64,000 nt of DNA from Pacificoceanicola onchidii (lineage in GTDB: Bacteria > Pseudomonadota > Alphaproteobacteria > Rhodobacterales > Rhodobacteraceae). This document shows, in pieces, positions 49,380-58,147 of this stretch. The DNA lies in the NCBI RefSeq assembly GCF_004804335.1, contig NZ_SRXY01000002.1:135306-199305 (forward strand), given 5' to 3'. The notes under the pieces were generated by a model, which saw only the letters and a program-made list of their open reading frames with translations, did not search any database and was not told the DNA's origin. Position numbers and translations under genes: made by a program. The stretch's first letter is position 1; each line of letters opens with the position of its first letter.

Positions 49380-50033
49380 CTAGAATGCCGCCAGCGTGTG
49401 TTCCAACCCTTTGTCGATATGCGTCTTCAGTGTCTCGGCGGCAGTGTCGATGTCGCGCGCGAGGGCAGCTTCGAAAACCTTTCGGTGCTCTTCTACCGCC
49501 TCTTCACCGCGATATGTCAAAACCAGCATCTGGTAGCGCAGGTATTTGTCGTAGAGCACAGAGTGTAGTGAGAGCAGGTTTTTTGACCCGCATGCCTCGA
49601 TCAAAGCAAGATGGAATTCCCAGTCATAGCGCTTCCAGTCTTCCTTCTGACTGTCGTCCCCCTGCAGCATCTTCTGTTCCATCAGGTGCAGCTTGTGATG
49701 CGCAGCGACGAGGTTGCCTTCCCAATCGGTGTCGCCGTTTTCAATCGACAGCCGCAGTGCATGGCATTCGAGCAGCACGCGCAGGTTGGCGATCTCGATC
49801 AGGTCTTCGCGAGAAACAGGGGTCACGAAAAAGCCCCTTTGATCCTGCGCATCGACAAAGCCTTCGCTCGCAAGTCTGTTCAACGTCTCGCGCAGCGTGG
49901 ACATAGACGCCGAGTAGCGTTCGCGTAACCCGTCCAACTTCAGCTTCGATCCCGGAGCGAGGTCACCGAAGATGATGTCGCGCTTGATGCGCTGGTATGT
50001 CGAAGCCCCTACGACGTTGCGGGATTTTGTCAT
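49380..50033 (-). CDS. GntR-family (FCD) regulator of the second TRAP operon
   Basis: A 217-residue FCD-type GntR protein. The winged helix includes STYQRIKRDIIFGDLAPGSKLKLDGLRERYSASMSTLRETLNRLASEGFV (about 10-60), and the FCD domain has the metal-type histidines in WEFHLALIEACG, EEHRKVFEAAL and KTHIDKGL. It is divergent from the Gfo/Idh/MocA gene at 50205. The palindrome AATATCTGATATT at 50125 between them, repeated at 51289 and 60318, is its probable operator. It should control the whole operon to the window end. Confidence 0.9.
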   Translation of the reverse strand: MTKSRNVVGASTYQRIKRDIIFGDLAPGSKLKLDGLRERYSASMSTLRETLNRLASEGFVDAQDQRGFFVTPVSREDLIEIANLRVLLECHALRLSIENGDTDWEGNLVAAHHKLHLMEQKMLQGDDSQKEDWKRYDWEFHLALIEACGSKNLLSLHSVLYDKYLRYQMLVLTYRGEEAVEEHRKVFEAALARDIDTAAETLKTHIDKGLEHTLAAF

Positions 50034-50124
50034 CGAGTTTCATCCGGTGGTTTGGGTGTATTTCCGACAAAGTACCTGAATGCGGCGCAAGCTGCAAATC
50101 AGCATATTATATGTTGCATCACAA

Positions 50125-50137
50125 AATATCTGATATT
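50125..50137. promoter_or_regulatory. Second GntR operator, copy A
   Basis: AATATCTGATATT, a perfect 13-base palindrome around a central T, between gntR and the divergent Gfo gene. The preceding ACAA is also shared with copy C, giving the 17-mer ACAAAATATCTGATATT in both. Confidence 0.75.
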
Positions 50138-50204
50138 ATGAACTTCATGCGTCGATCCTGCGGGATACGCGAAACACAGAGTCGCACGGTAGGAAGGTCT
50201 GGGC

Positions 50205-51284
50205 ATGTCACAGAAAACGCGGATTGCCGTCGCAGGGTTTGGTCTGGTCGGACGGCGTCATGCCGAGGTCATCAGGCGTGCTCCCGACATGATACTTTCA
50301 GCGGTCGTAGAGCCCAGCCAGGAAGGTCAGGCCGCAGCGGGTGCTCTTGATGTGCCCGTGTACGCTTCGCTTGAAGAGATGCTGGCAGCCTCCATGCCGG
50401 ACGGCGTGGTCCTTGCGACGCCCACCCCTGCACACCTGGACCAAGGGCTCGCCTGCATCACATCCGGCTGTCCGGTTCTGATAGAGAAACCGATTGCGGT
50501 GACATCGGACGATGCAAGGCAGCTTACCGATGCCGCTGATAAAGCCGGTGTTCCACTGCTGGTGGGCCATCACCGGCGTCACAATGGGATGGTGAAAGCC
50601 GCGAAACAGGCTTTGATGGAGGGTGCCGTCGGGGACATTCGCGCCATTCAGGCGACATGCTGGTTCTACAAGCCCGATCATTATTTCGACGCCGCACCGT
50701 GGCGCACAAAAAATGGGGCAGGTCCGATTTCGGTCAACCTTGTCCATGATGTTGATCTGCTGCGTCACTTTTGCGGAGAAGTCACATCGGTTCAGGCCAT
50801 CGCGGTTCCGTCGCGGCGGGGGTTCGAAAATGAAGACCTCGCAACCGCTGTTCTCACGTTTCAATCCGGCGCCATTGCGACGATCTCAGTCTCGGACAGT
50901 ATTGTTGCTCCGTGGAGTTGGGAGCTGACGGCCCGAGAGAATCCCGCATATCCGGCCACTTCCGAAAGCTGTTACCTGATTGGAGGCTCCATGGGAGGGC
51001 TGTCTTTGCCCGACTTGCGAGTCTGGCAGCACCGGGACGCGCCAGATTGGTGGACGCCGATTTCGGCCCAAACCCTGACCTGCAGTATGGACGATCCGCT
51101 TGCCGTGCAAATGGCCCACTTCGCCGCTGTGATCGCTGGTCGCGAGGCACCGTTGGTGTCTGGCTGGGAAGGGTTGAAGTCCCTTGAAGTTGTTGAAGCT
51201 GTTGCACGTTCTTCGGAAACCGGGCGTGAGATTTCTCTCGGCGACGACACCAAGTCCGCCGCGTCTCAGTTTGCCTGCGTATAA
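50205..51284 (+). CDS. Gfo/Idh/MocA-family oxidoreductase
   Basis: A 359-residue NAD(P)-dependent enzyme: RIAVAGFGLVGRRHAEVIRRAP, the EKP motif in VLIEKPIAVTSDDARQL, and GHHRRHNGMVKAAKQAL. The C-terminal domain has AGPISVNLVHDVDLLRHFCGE, which holds the catalytic Asp/His. It is paralogous to the protein at 25317 (RRGFENEDLATAVL, VAPWSW, ENPAYPATSE). It is separated from dctP by 101 bases that contain a second operator, so it can be transcribed alone or with the operon. Confidence 0.9.
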   Translation: MSQKTRIAVAGFGLVGRRHAEVIRRAPDMILSAVVEPSQEGQAAAGALDVPVYASLEEMLAASMPDGVVLATPTPAHLDQGLACITSGCPVLIEKPIAVTSDDARQLTDAADKAGVPLLVGHHRRHNGMVKAAKQALMEGAVGDIRAIQATCWFYKPDHYFDAAPWRTKNGAGPISVNLVHDVDLLRHFCGEVTSVQAIAVPSRRGFENEDLATAVLTFQSGAIATISVSDSIVAPWSWELTARENPAYPATSESCYLIGGSMGGLSLPDLRVWQHRDAPDWWTPISAQTLTCSMDDPLAVQMAHFAAVIAGREAPLVSGWEGLKSLEVVEAVARSSETGREISLGDDTKSAASQFACV

Positions 51285-51288
51285 TAAA

Positions 51289-51301
51289 AATATCTGATAC
51301 T
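51289..51301. promoter_or_regulatory. Second GntR operator, copy B
   Basis: AATATCTGATACT, a one-mismatch copy of the palindrome, 84 bases upstream of dctP. It starts four bases after the Gfo stop. Confidence 0.65.
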
Positions 51302-51385
51302 TTGCAAAACATATTGCAAAATTAGAAAAATCGATCATAAACGCTGCGACGCCCATTGCGGCGCAAAACCTAAGGGAGGAACCTC

Positions 51386-52393
51386 ATGTTGAAACTCACG
51401 CGCCGTGCCGCAATCACTTCAGTTGCCGCACTTGGTCTGGCGATGTCTGCGATCCCCGCAGTTGCCGATGGCCACAAGATGACCTTTACGCTTGCGACTT
51501 CCGGCTCTGAGACAGACCAGCGTTCTGTCGCAATGGCCGAAGTCTTTGCACCGATGGTTGCAGGCTTTGCCGACTATCAGGCTGGCTACAACGGTACGCT
51601 CTTTGCGCAAGGTACAGAGCTGGAAGCGATCGCGGGTGGCAACTTGACCATGTCGATCGCCTCGGCGCAGGAACTGGCACAGTTCTTCCCCGAGTTCTCG
51701 ATCTTCGCGACCGGTTATGTCCATCAGGACGCCGCGCATCAGGTCCGTGTATTCAACGACCCGCTGATGGATCCATTCAAGCAAAAGGTTGAAGACGAGC
51801 TTGGCGTGAAGCTGTTGTCGGTCATGTATCTGGGCCGCCGCCATGTAAACCTGCGTCAGACCCGTGAAGAACTGGATGTTCAAACGCCCGCCGATCTGGC
51901 CGGTGTCAACCTGCGGATGCCGGGCACCGATGCGTGGCAGTTCCTGGGGGCTGCACTGGGCGCCTCGCCGACCCCTCTGGCTTTCTCCGAGGTCTACACG
52001 TCGCTGTCGTCAGGCGCGATTGACGGCCAGGACAACCCGCTCCCCACCGTCGTTGACCAGAAGTTCTACGAGGTCACAAAACAGATCGCGCTGACGTCGC
52101 ACCTTGTCGACCTGAACTATATCGCTTTCTCGGCCGAGACTTGGAACAGCCTTGATGCCGATCAGAAGATCACTGTTCAACGCGCCGCTGATGCCGCCGC
52201 CGCTTATGGCCGCCTGAAGCAGCTCGACAAGGAGAACAACCTGGCCGATTTCATCCGCAGCCAGGGCGTTGAGATCTACACGCCCGATCTTGCGGCGTTC
52301 CGCACCCACGTGCAGGGCCAGTACGTTGGCAGTGAAGCTGCAGCGTCGTGGCCCGAGGGTGTGCTTGAGAAGATCAACGCACTCGGCAACTAA
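51386..52393 (+). CDS. dctP: TRAP transporter substrate-binding protein DctP (second system)
   Basis: A 335-residue DctP-type protein with a signal peptide (MLKLTRRAAITSVAALGLAMSAIPAVADG). The selectivity segment NLRMPGTDAWQFLGAALGASPTPLAF contains the conserved arginine that holds the substrate carboxylate, and EVYTSLSSGAIDGQDNPLP is the hallmark. It is only distantly like the protein at 17897. GGGAGGAACCTC precedes the ATG. Substrate is unknown; downstream genes suggest a cyclic or branched polyhydroxy acid or a 2-oxo acid. Confidence 0.93.
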   Translation: MLKLTRRAAITSVAALGLAMSAIPAVADGHKMTFTLATSGSETDQRSVAMAEVFAPMVAGFADYQAGYNGTLFAQGTELEAIAGGNLTMSIASAQELAQFFPEFSIFATGYVHQDAAHQVRVFNDPLMDPFKQKVEDELGVKLLSVMYLGRRHVNLRQTREELDVQTPADLAGVNLRMPGTDAWQFLGAALGASPTPLAFSEVYTSLSSGAIDGQDNPLPTVVDQKFYEVTKQIALTSHLVDLNYIAFSAETWNSLDADQKITVQRAADAAAAYGRLKQLDKENNLADFIRSQGVEIYTPDLAAFRTHVQGQYVGSEAAASWPEGVLEKINALGN

Positions 52394-52425
52394 GCCTCAA
52401 CAACGGACGTCGCGGGAGAACGAAA

Positions 52426-52986
52426 ATGGGCACACTTCGCAAATGGTTCACCCGCGGCGCAGAATTCATCGCCGCCATGGCTTTGGCGGCGATTTTTGTC
52501 ACTTTCCTTCTGCAGATCCTTTTCCGCTACGTCCCTTTTCTTGAGCCGATCGGCTGGTCGGTGGTTCTGATCTCGCTCCTGTGGGTCTTTGTCATTTTCT
52601 TCGGCTGCGCGTTCATCGTGCGCGAGTCCGACCATGTGACGTTCGATGTGCTCTACCTTGGCGTACCGCGACCGGTGCGCAAGATCCTCGCTTTGGTCAC
52701 GGCGGTCTTGATGATTATTGCGATGCTCTATTCGCTGCCTGCGGTGTGGGAAACGGTGTTCGACAACCGCCTGATGAACCTAAAAAAAATCCAGACTATC
52801 CGGATGCCAATCACAGGCGACAAGATCGCGATCAAGTGGCTCTTTGCGCCTTTCGTGATGCTGATGATTGTCGTCACGCTCCGCTACATCTGGCGCATTT
52901 ACACCGTTGTTCGTTTCGGCCCGCCCGAGACCGAGATGGAGATGCTTCTCGGTGGCGAGACTGATGGCGTGGAGTTGGAAAAATGA
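52426..52986 (+). CDS. dctQ: TRAP small permease DctQ (second system)
   Basis: A 186-residue DctQ of normal length with four hydrophobic helices (about 12-35, 45-66, 88-108 and 130-152). The signature SVVLISLLWVFVIFFGCAFIVRESDHVTFDVLY matches the family. It follows dctP by 32 bases and overlaps dctM by four (ATGA). It is a membrane subunit that pairs with DctM. Confidence 0.93.
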   Translation: MGTLRKWFTRGAEFIAAMALAAIFVTFLLQILFRYVPFLEPIGWSVVLISLLWVFVIFFGCAFIVRESDHVTFDVLYLGVPRPVRKILALVTAVLMIIAMLYSLPAVWETVFDNRLMNLKKIQTIRMPITGDKIAIKWLFAPFVMLMIVVTLRYIWRIYTVVRFGPPETEMEMLLGGETDGVELEK

Positions 52987-54278
52987 GCTTCGAACTTATC
53001 CTCGGCATGATCGCGCTCTTTGGCATGGCTGCGATCGGAACGCCGGTCGCCTATGCCATTCTCGTCGGTGTGCTGGTCTATCTGGGTGTCTCCGGGCAAG
53101 ACCTTGCGATTGCCGGGACAACCATGGTGCAGCGCCTGTTTGACGGGTTTTTGTTGCTCGCGGTGCCCTTGTTCATCGCCTCGGCCAACATCATGAACGC
53201 GGGCTCGATCTCGGACAGGCTTTTGCAATTCTGCATCGCGCTTGTGGGGCGGTTTCGCGGTGGTATGGGCCACGTCAATGTCGTGGCCAGCCTCATCTTC
53301 TCGGGGATGTCCGGCTCCGCCGTGGCGGATGCGGCCGGAATCGGCAAGATCATTATCGATATGATGGTGAAATCGGGCCGCTATACGCGCGGTTATGCGG
53401 CGGCCATCACGGCTGCGACAGCGACCATCGGCCCGATCATTCCTCCGTCGATCCCCATGGTTCTCTATGCGCTCGTTTCAAACGCGTCGGTTGGTGACCT
53501 GTTTCTGGCAGGCATCGTGCCGGGCCTTGTGATGGGTCTCGTTCTGATGGGCATGAATACGGCAATCTCGCACCGGCGTGGGTTCGGACAGGAAGAACCC
53601 GTGCCATTGCGAGAACTGCCCGGGCTGACCGTACGTGCATTCCCGGCATTGTTGATGCCGGTCATCCTGTTGGGCTGCATTTACTCCGGTGTGACGACAC
53701 CGACCGAAGCCGCCGCCATCGCAGCCCTTTATGCGCTGATTGTTGCAGCAGGCCTCTACCGCGCCATCAAGATCAAGACGCTTTACCAAATCTTCGTCGA
53801 AAGCGCGCGCTCAGCTGCTTCGGTCGGTTTGGTCATCGGCGCATCAATGATCCTGACCTATGTGGTCATTCAGGAAAACGTGCCGCAGGCGATCTCTGAC
53901 ATGTTTTCAGGCGCAGACATAAGCCCACTGATGTTCATCCTGCTTGTGAACATTCTGGTCCTCCTCTTGGGCTGCATTCTGGACGCGACGGTCATCATCC
54001 TCGTCATCATCCCGCTGTTCATTCCGACCTGCCGGGAACTGGGCATTGATCTGGTGCATTTCGGCGTGCTGATCGTGGTCAACTCGATGATCGGACTGAT
54101 CACACCGCCCTACGGCATTCTTCTGTTCGTCATCAATGCCGTCACGGGTATCCCGCTGAAAGAGATCATCGCGGAAATCTGGGCGTTCCTTGCGGTTCTG
54201 CTGGGTGCACTTCTTCTGATGATCCTCGTGCCGGACATCGTCCTGTGGCTGCCCCGTCTGTTCGGGTATCAGGGATGA
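52983..54278 (+). CDS. dctM: TRAP large permease DctM (second system)
   Basis: A 431-residue DctM of ordinary length: FDGFLLLAVPLFIASANIMNAGSISDRLLQF, FSGMSGSAVADAAGIGKIIIDMM, PIIPPSIPMVLYALVSNASVGDLFLAGIVPG and the C-terminal NSMIGLITPPYGILLFVINAVTG. It couples uptake to the sodium gradient. The overlap with the next gene (ATGA at 54275) ties transport to the first catabolic enzyme. Confidence 0.94.
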   Translation: MSFELILGMIALFGMAAIGTPVAYAILVGVLVYLGVSGQDLAIAGTTMVQRLFDGFLLLAVPLFIASANIMNAGSISDRLLQFCIALVGRFRGGMGHVNVVASLIFSGMSGSAVADAAGIGKIIIDMMVKSGRYTRGYAAAITAATATIGPIIPPSIPMVLYALVSNASVGDLFLAGIVPGLVMGLVLMGMNTAISHRRGFGQEEPVPLRELPGLTVRAFPALLMPVILLGCIYSGVTTPTEAAAIAALYALIVAAGLYRAIKIKTLYQIFVESARSAASVGLVIGASMILTYVVIQENVPQAISDMFSGADISPLMFILLVNILVLLLGCILDATVIILVIIPLFIPTCRELGIDLVHFGVLIVVNSMIGLITPPYGILLFVINAVTGIPLKEIIAEIWAFLAVLLGALLLMILVPDIVLWLPRLFGYQG

Positions 54279-56161
54279 CCCCGCTTTCGATCTCAACGAC
54301 AAACGTGCCCGGTGACCTGCCTCAAAAGCTGGAGCGGATTGCGGCGGCGGGATTTACTGGCATCGAGCTGTATGAGCCCGACCTGACAGGGTTTTCGGGC
54401 AGCGCCGAAGAGGTCGGCAAACTGGCGCGCTCCCTTGGTCTGGACATCGAAGTTCTCCAACCTTTCCACGATTTCGAAGGACTGAGTGGAGATGCGCGCA
54501 AGGCCGCGTTCGCGCGCCTCGACCACAAGCTGGACATCATGAAAGCGCTTGGCGCACGCACGCTGCTGATCGGGGCGAGCACCCGCCCGGATGCGGCATC
54601 TGACATCGCCCGGATCGCTGCGGATTTCCGAGAGCTCGCGGAGCGGGTCGACCGTGCCGGGTGCCGCGCTGCGCTGATTGCGCTGCCTTGGGCGCGGCAT
54701 ATCACGACCGAATTGCAGGCGTTGGAGATCGTGGAGGCGGTGGACAGCCCTGCCTTTGGTCTCGCGCTCAATTCGTTTTTTGCGCTTGCTGGCGGTGCAC
54801 AGGCGGCGCGACTGCGCGACATTGCCGGAGACCGCGTATTTCATGTTCAGCTGTCGGATGCGCCCTCCCTTGATTTCGACATTACCCGGCTCAAGAGCCA
54901 TTTCAGCCTCTTGCCGGGGCAAGGGGGGCTGAACCTTGCCAGTTTCGTCCGGATCATCGCGCGGTCAGGGTACCGCGGCCCCTGGTCGATTGCGCGCGTC
55001 GGCGCGACAGCGGAAGGCGGGCGCGAGGCCCATGCGCCCGATGCTTACCGGGCGCTGGTATCGCTTCTGGACGAAGTCGCTGCGCGGGAACCTGCGCTGG
55101 CGCGACCGCTTGAAAACCTGCCGCCGCGCATCACGCCGACCGGGCTGGAGTTCATGGAGTTTGCCGCCAAAGGGAGCGACCGAGACCGCCTGACAAGCCT
55201 TCTGGAAACGCTGTGCTTTCGGAAGGAACGCCAGCATCGGTCGAAGTCGGTCGAGCTTTGGCGGCAGGGCGCGATCAACATCGTGGTCAATTCCGAGACC
55301 AAGGGTTTCGCAGCCGAGGCGCGGGCCGAGCATGGTCCTTGCGTCTGTGACATGGGCCTGCGCGTGCGCGATGCAGAGCAGACGGTAACACGGGCAACGG
55401 CGCTTGGCGCGCCGGCCTTCTCCCAGCCAGTGGGAACAGGCGAGTTGGGCATTCCTGCCATCAAGGGCGTGGGCGGCTCTGTCGTGCACTTCATTGACGA
55501 GAAGTCCGATCTTCATCGTGTCTGGGACATCGAGTTCGAACCGGTTCCCAAAGAACGCGCCGCCCAACCCGCGGGTCTGAGGCGTATCGACCACGTCGCC
55601 CAAACCATGCGCTATCAAGAGATGCAAAGCTGGCTGACCTACTACCTGTCGACTTTCGAGATGGAAAAAGCGGACGTCGTCGACGTGGCGGATCCTTCGG
55701 GCATTATTCTCAGTCAGGCGCTGGCAAGCCCCGAAGGCGAGGTGCGTCTGAACCTCAACGGTGCAGGCGAGCGGCGGACTTTTGCGGGGGCTTTCCTCGC
55801 TCAGGGCTTTGGCGCGGGTGTGCAACATCTGGCGTTTCTGAGTGACGACATTTTTGAAACCTCCGATCTGCTCGCTGACGCCGGATTTGACCGGTTGATC
55901 ATGCCCGCGAATTACTACGACGATCTGCGCGTCCGTTTTGATCTGCCAAAAGAGATGATCACGAAGTTGAAGGATGGAAATATTCTCTATGACCGTGACG
56001 GTGTGGGGGAATATTTTCAGGTCTATTCAGTTCCGATCTGGGGTGGGTTTTTCTTTGAGATCGTCGCGCGCAAGGGCGGCTATCAAGGCTACGGCGCCCG
56101 GAATGCGCCAATCCGGCTGGCAGCGCAGATGCGTCACCTGAAAGAACTGGAAACAGCATGA
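54275..56161 (+). CDS. 3-dehydroshikimate dehydratase/HPPD-like fusion (QuiC type)
   Basis: A 628-residue two-domain protein. Residues 1-270 form a sugar-phosphate-isomerase-type TIM barrel (FTGIELYEPDLTGF, GARTLLIGAS, FHVQLSDAPS, YRGPWSIA). Residues about 285-628 form a 4-hydroxyphenylpyruvate-dioxygenase-like vicinal-oxygen-chelate domain with metal ligands in RIDHVAQTM, GVQHLAFLSDD and FFEIVARKGG. This matches bacterial QuiC/AsbF-like 3-dehydroshikimate dehydratases that make protocatechuate in quinate and shikimate use. The role of the second domain is unclear. No protocatechuate cleavage genes are in the window, so an analogous dehydration of another cyclic substrate is possible. Confidence 0.85.
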   Translation: MTPLSISTTNVPGDLPQKLERIAAAGFTGIELYEPDLTGFSGSAEEVGKLARSLGLDIEVLQPFHDFEGLSGDARKAAFARLDHKLDIMKALGARTLLIGASTRPDAASDIARIAADFRELAERVDRAGCRAALIALPWARHITTELQALEIVEAVDSPAFGLALNSFFALAGGAQAARLRDIAGDRVFHVQLSDAPSLDFDITRLKSHFSLLPGQGGLNLASFVRIIARSGYRGPWSIARVGATAEGGREAHAPDAYRALVSLLDEVAAREPALARPLENLPPRITPTGLEFMEFAAKGSDRDRLTSLLETLCFRKERQHRSKSVELWRQGAINIVVNSETKGFAAEARAEHGPCVCDMGLRVRDAEQTVTRATALGAPAFSQPVGTGELGIPAIKGVGGSVVHFIDEKSDLHRVWDIEFEPVPKERAAQPAGLRRIDHVAQTMRYQEMQSWLTYYLSTFEMEKADVVDVADPSGIILSQALASPEGEVRLNLNGAGERRTFAGAFLAQGFGAGVQHLAFLSDDIFETSDLLADAGFDRLIMPANYYDDLRVRFDLPKEMITKLKDGNILYDRDGVGEYFQVYSVPIWGGFFFEIVARKGGYQGYGARNAPIRLAAQMRHLKELETA

Positions 56162-56970
56162 GTAAAGACGCCAACGCGGTGCGCCACTGGTGGCGCACGT
56201 CGATCATCGACATGGCTCCGGGGCGGATTGCCTTTCGGGGGCATCCTATCGAGGACCTGATCGGCAATGTGTCCTTTGGCCAGATGATCTGGATGATGAC
56301 ACAGGGTGAATTGCCATCGCCTGACCAAGCGGCGCTTTTGGAATGTGCTTTGGTTGCCGGTGTCGATCACGGGCCTCAGGCACCGTCGATTGCCGCCGCG
56401 CGGATGGCGGCGACCTGTGGTGTGGGGCTCAACAACGTTTTGGCGACGGGCGTAAATATGCTGGGCGATGTGCACGGCGGGGCCGGAGAACAATGCGCCG
56501 AGCTATATGAAGATATCGCGGCGCGGATCGACGCCGGTGACGACCTTGAAACCGCTGCCCGCGATGGCATCGCCGCATGGCGCGCGACACATGGCAAGAT
56601 CGTCTCCGGTTTTGGCCACCGGTTTCACAAACCGGTTGACCCCCGAGCGCCCCGCCTGATGGCGCTGGTGCGCGACGCGGCGAATGCGGGAACTGTCTCG
56701 GGCCGGTTCGCGGATATCGGCGAAGCCGTTCAGGCCGAGATTGGACGCCAGCGCGGCACGCCTATTGCGATGAACATCGACGGGGCAACGGCGGTGATCT
56801 TTTGCGAGCTTGGCTTCCCGCCCCCTTTGTCACGCGGGCTCTTTTGCCTCAGCCGCTCCGTCGGCGTGCTGGCCCATGGCTGGGAACAGATGCAGCAAGG
56901 CGGACGCAACAAGGGGCCGATGCCACCTGCGTACCTGCCAGAGTACAAACCACAGGAGAAAGATGAGTGA
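56158..56970 (+). CDS. Citrate-synthase-like lyase (citryl-CoA lyase type), short form
   Basis: A 270-residue protein of the citrate synthase fold, much shorter than the roughly 430 of citrate synthase and near the size of citryl-CoA lyase domains. Catalytic positions are recognisable: H106 (GDVHGGAGE), H154 (SGFGHRFH) and D208 (NIDGATA). The CoA/citrate arginine region is HKPVDPRAPRL. Family members condense or cleave acyl-CoA and oxo-acid. Here, next to a CoA-acylating aldehyde dehydrogenase, it may cleave or form an unusual hydroxy-acyl-CoA (inference). It overlaps neighbours by four and eight bases. Confidence 0.82.
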   Translation: MSKDANAVRHWWRTSIIDMAPGRIAFRGHPIEDLIGNVSFGQMIWMMTQGELPSPDQAALLECALVAGVDHGPQAPSIAAARMAATCGVGLNNVLATGVNMLGDVHGGAGEQCAELYEDIAARIDAGDDLETAARDGIAAWRATHGKIVSGFGHRFHKPVDPRAPRLMALVRDAANAGTVSGRFADIGEAVQAEIGRQRGTPIAMNIDGATAVIFCELGFPPPLSRGLFCLSRSVGVLAHGWEQMQQGGRNKGPMPPAYLPEYKPQEKDE

Positions 56971-58147
56971 TCCCGCGAAAACCTTCCGGGTCGGTCTGAT
57001 AGGCACCGGTCGCATCAGCGACATCTATCTGAAAAATATGAAAGGGTTTTCCGGGGTCGAGATTGTCGCCTGCGGCAGCCTGAACATGGACGAAAGCCGC
57101 ATCAAGGCGGCAGAGCATGGCGTGGCGCGCGTGGCGCGACCGGACGAGATCATCGCCGATCCCGATATCGACGCCGTACTGAACCTGACCATCCCGGCTG
57201 CCCATGCGGACATCAGCTTGGCGGCGCTAAAGGCAGGCAAGCATGTCTATTCCGAAAAACCCTTTGTCACCGATCTGGATGATGGGCGGCGTGTTCTTGA
57301 ACTGGCGGCAGCAAAGGGGTTGATGGTGGGCAACGCGCCCGACACGTTCTTTGGCGGGCGCTGGCAGACTCTGCGCAAACTGCTCGACGGGGGCATCATT
57401 GGTGCGCCTCACAGCGTGTCGGCCTTTGTGCCCACCAGTGGGGTCGAACGGCACCACCCGAACCCGGATTTCTACTATGCCAAAGGCGGCGGTCCCCTGC
57501 TGGATTTGGGCCCCTACTACCTTGCGGCAATGGTGTTCTGCCTGGGCCCCATTGCCCGAGTGGCGGGCCTCGGCCGCAAGCGCGAAGCGTCCCGCATGAT
57601 CGAAAACGGCCCGCGTCACGGTGAGATGATGCCGGTCGAGGTTGATACCCATAGCCTAAGCCTGATCGAGTTCGAAAGCGGTGTGACGGGTCAAATGATG
57701 GTCAGTTTCGACGTCTGGGAAAGCGAGACCCCCCGGCTGGAAATCTACGGAACTGAAGGCACGCTGTGCATCCCCGATCCCGATCCGGGCGACGGAGCGA
57801 ACATCTTTCAGGGACCGGTTTGGGTGCGCACCCGTGACACCGCGCGTTGGACCATGCGGCCCCGGCCCAAGGCACCGGCAGATTGGCAGGTGGCGGAAAA
57901 CACGCACGGTCTGAACTTCGACGCCCGTGGTGTCGGGCTGGCGGACCTGGCCGTTGCCGTCCGCGAAGGGCGCGAGCCGCGTGCCAATGGCGCGCTTGGA
58001 CTGCACCTCTGCGAAGTCATGGACGGCATGTTGCACAGTCCCGGCCTCGGCCGCTTTGTCAACATCGCAAGCACCTGCGCCCGTCCGCCCATGCTGGCCG
58101 AGACCTCCGAGCAAGGTCTGAACGTTGATCTGAGAACCATGACATGA
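56963..58147 (+). CDS. Gfo/Idh/MocA-family oxidoreductase
   Basis: A 394-residue enzyme: FRVGLIGTGRISDIYLKNMKGF cofactor motif, HVYSEKPFVTDLDDGRRVLELAAAKG (EKP lysine) and GGPLLDLGPYYLAAMVFCLGP with the catalytic Asp/Tyr region. It belongs to a different subfamily from the ones at 25317, 50205 and 58807. GGAGAAAG precedes the ATG at 56963, eight bases inside the upstream gene. It acts on a polyhydroxy substrate with NAD(P). Confidence 0.9.
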   Translation: MSDPAKTFRVGLIGTGRISDIYLKNMKGFSGVEIVACGSLNMDESRIKAAEHGVARVARPDEIIADPDIDAVLNLTIPAAHADISLAALKAGKHVYSEKPFVTDLDDGRRVLELAAAKGLMVGNAPDTFFGGRWQTLRKLLDGGIIGAPHSVSAFVPTSGVERHHPNPDFYYAKGGGPLLDLGPYYLAAMVFCLGPIARVAGLGRKREASRMIENGPRHGEMMPVEVDTHSLSLIEFESGVTGQMMVSFDVWESETPRLEIYGTEGTLCIPDPDPGDGANIFQGPVWVRTRDTARWTMRPRPKAPADWQVAENTHGLNFDARGVGLADLAVAVREGREPRANGALGLHLCEVMDGMLHSPGLGRFVNIASTCARPPMLAETSEQGLNVDLRTMT

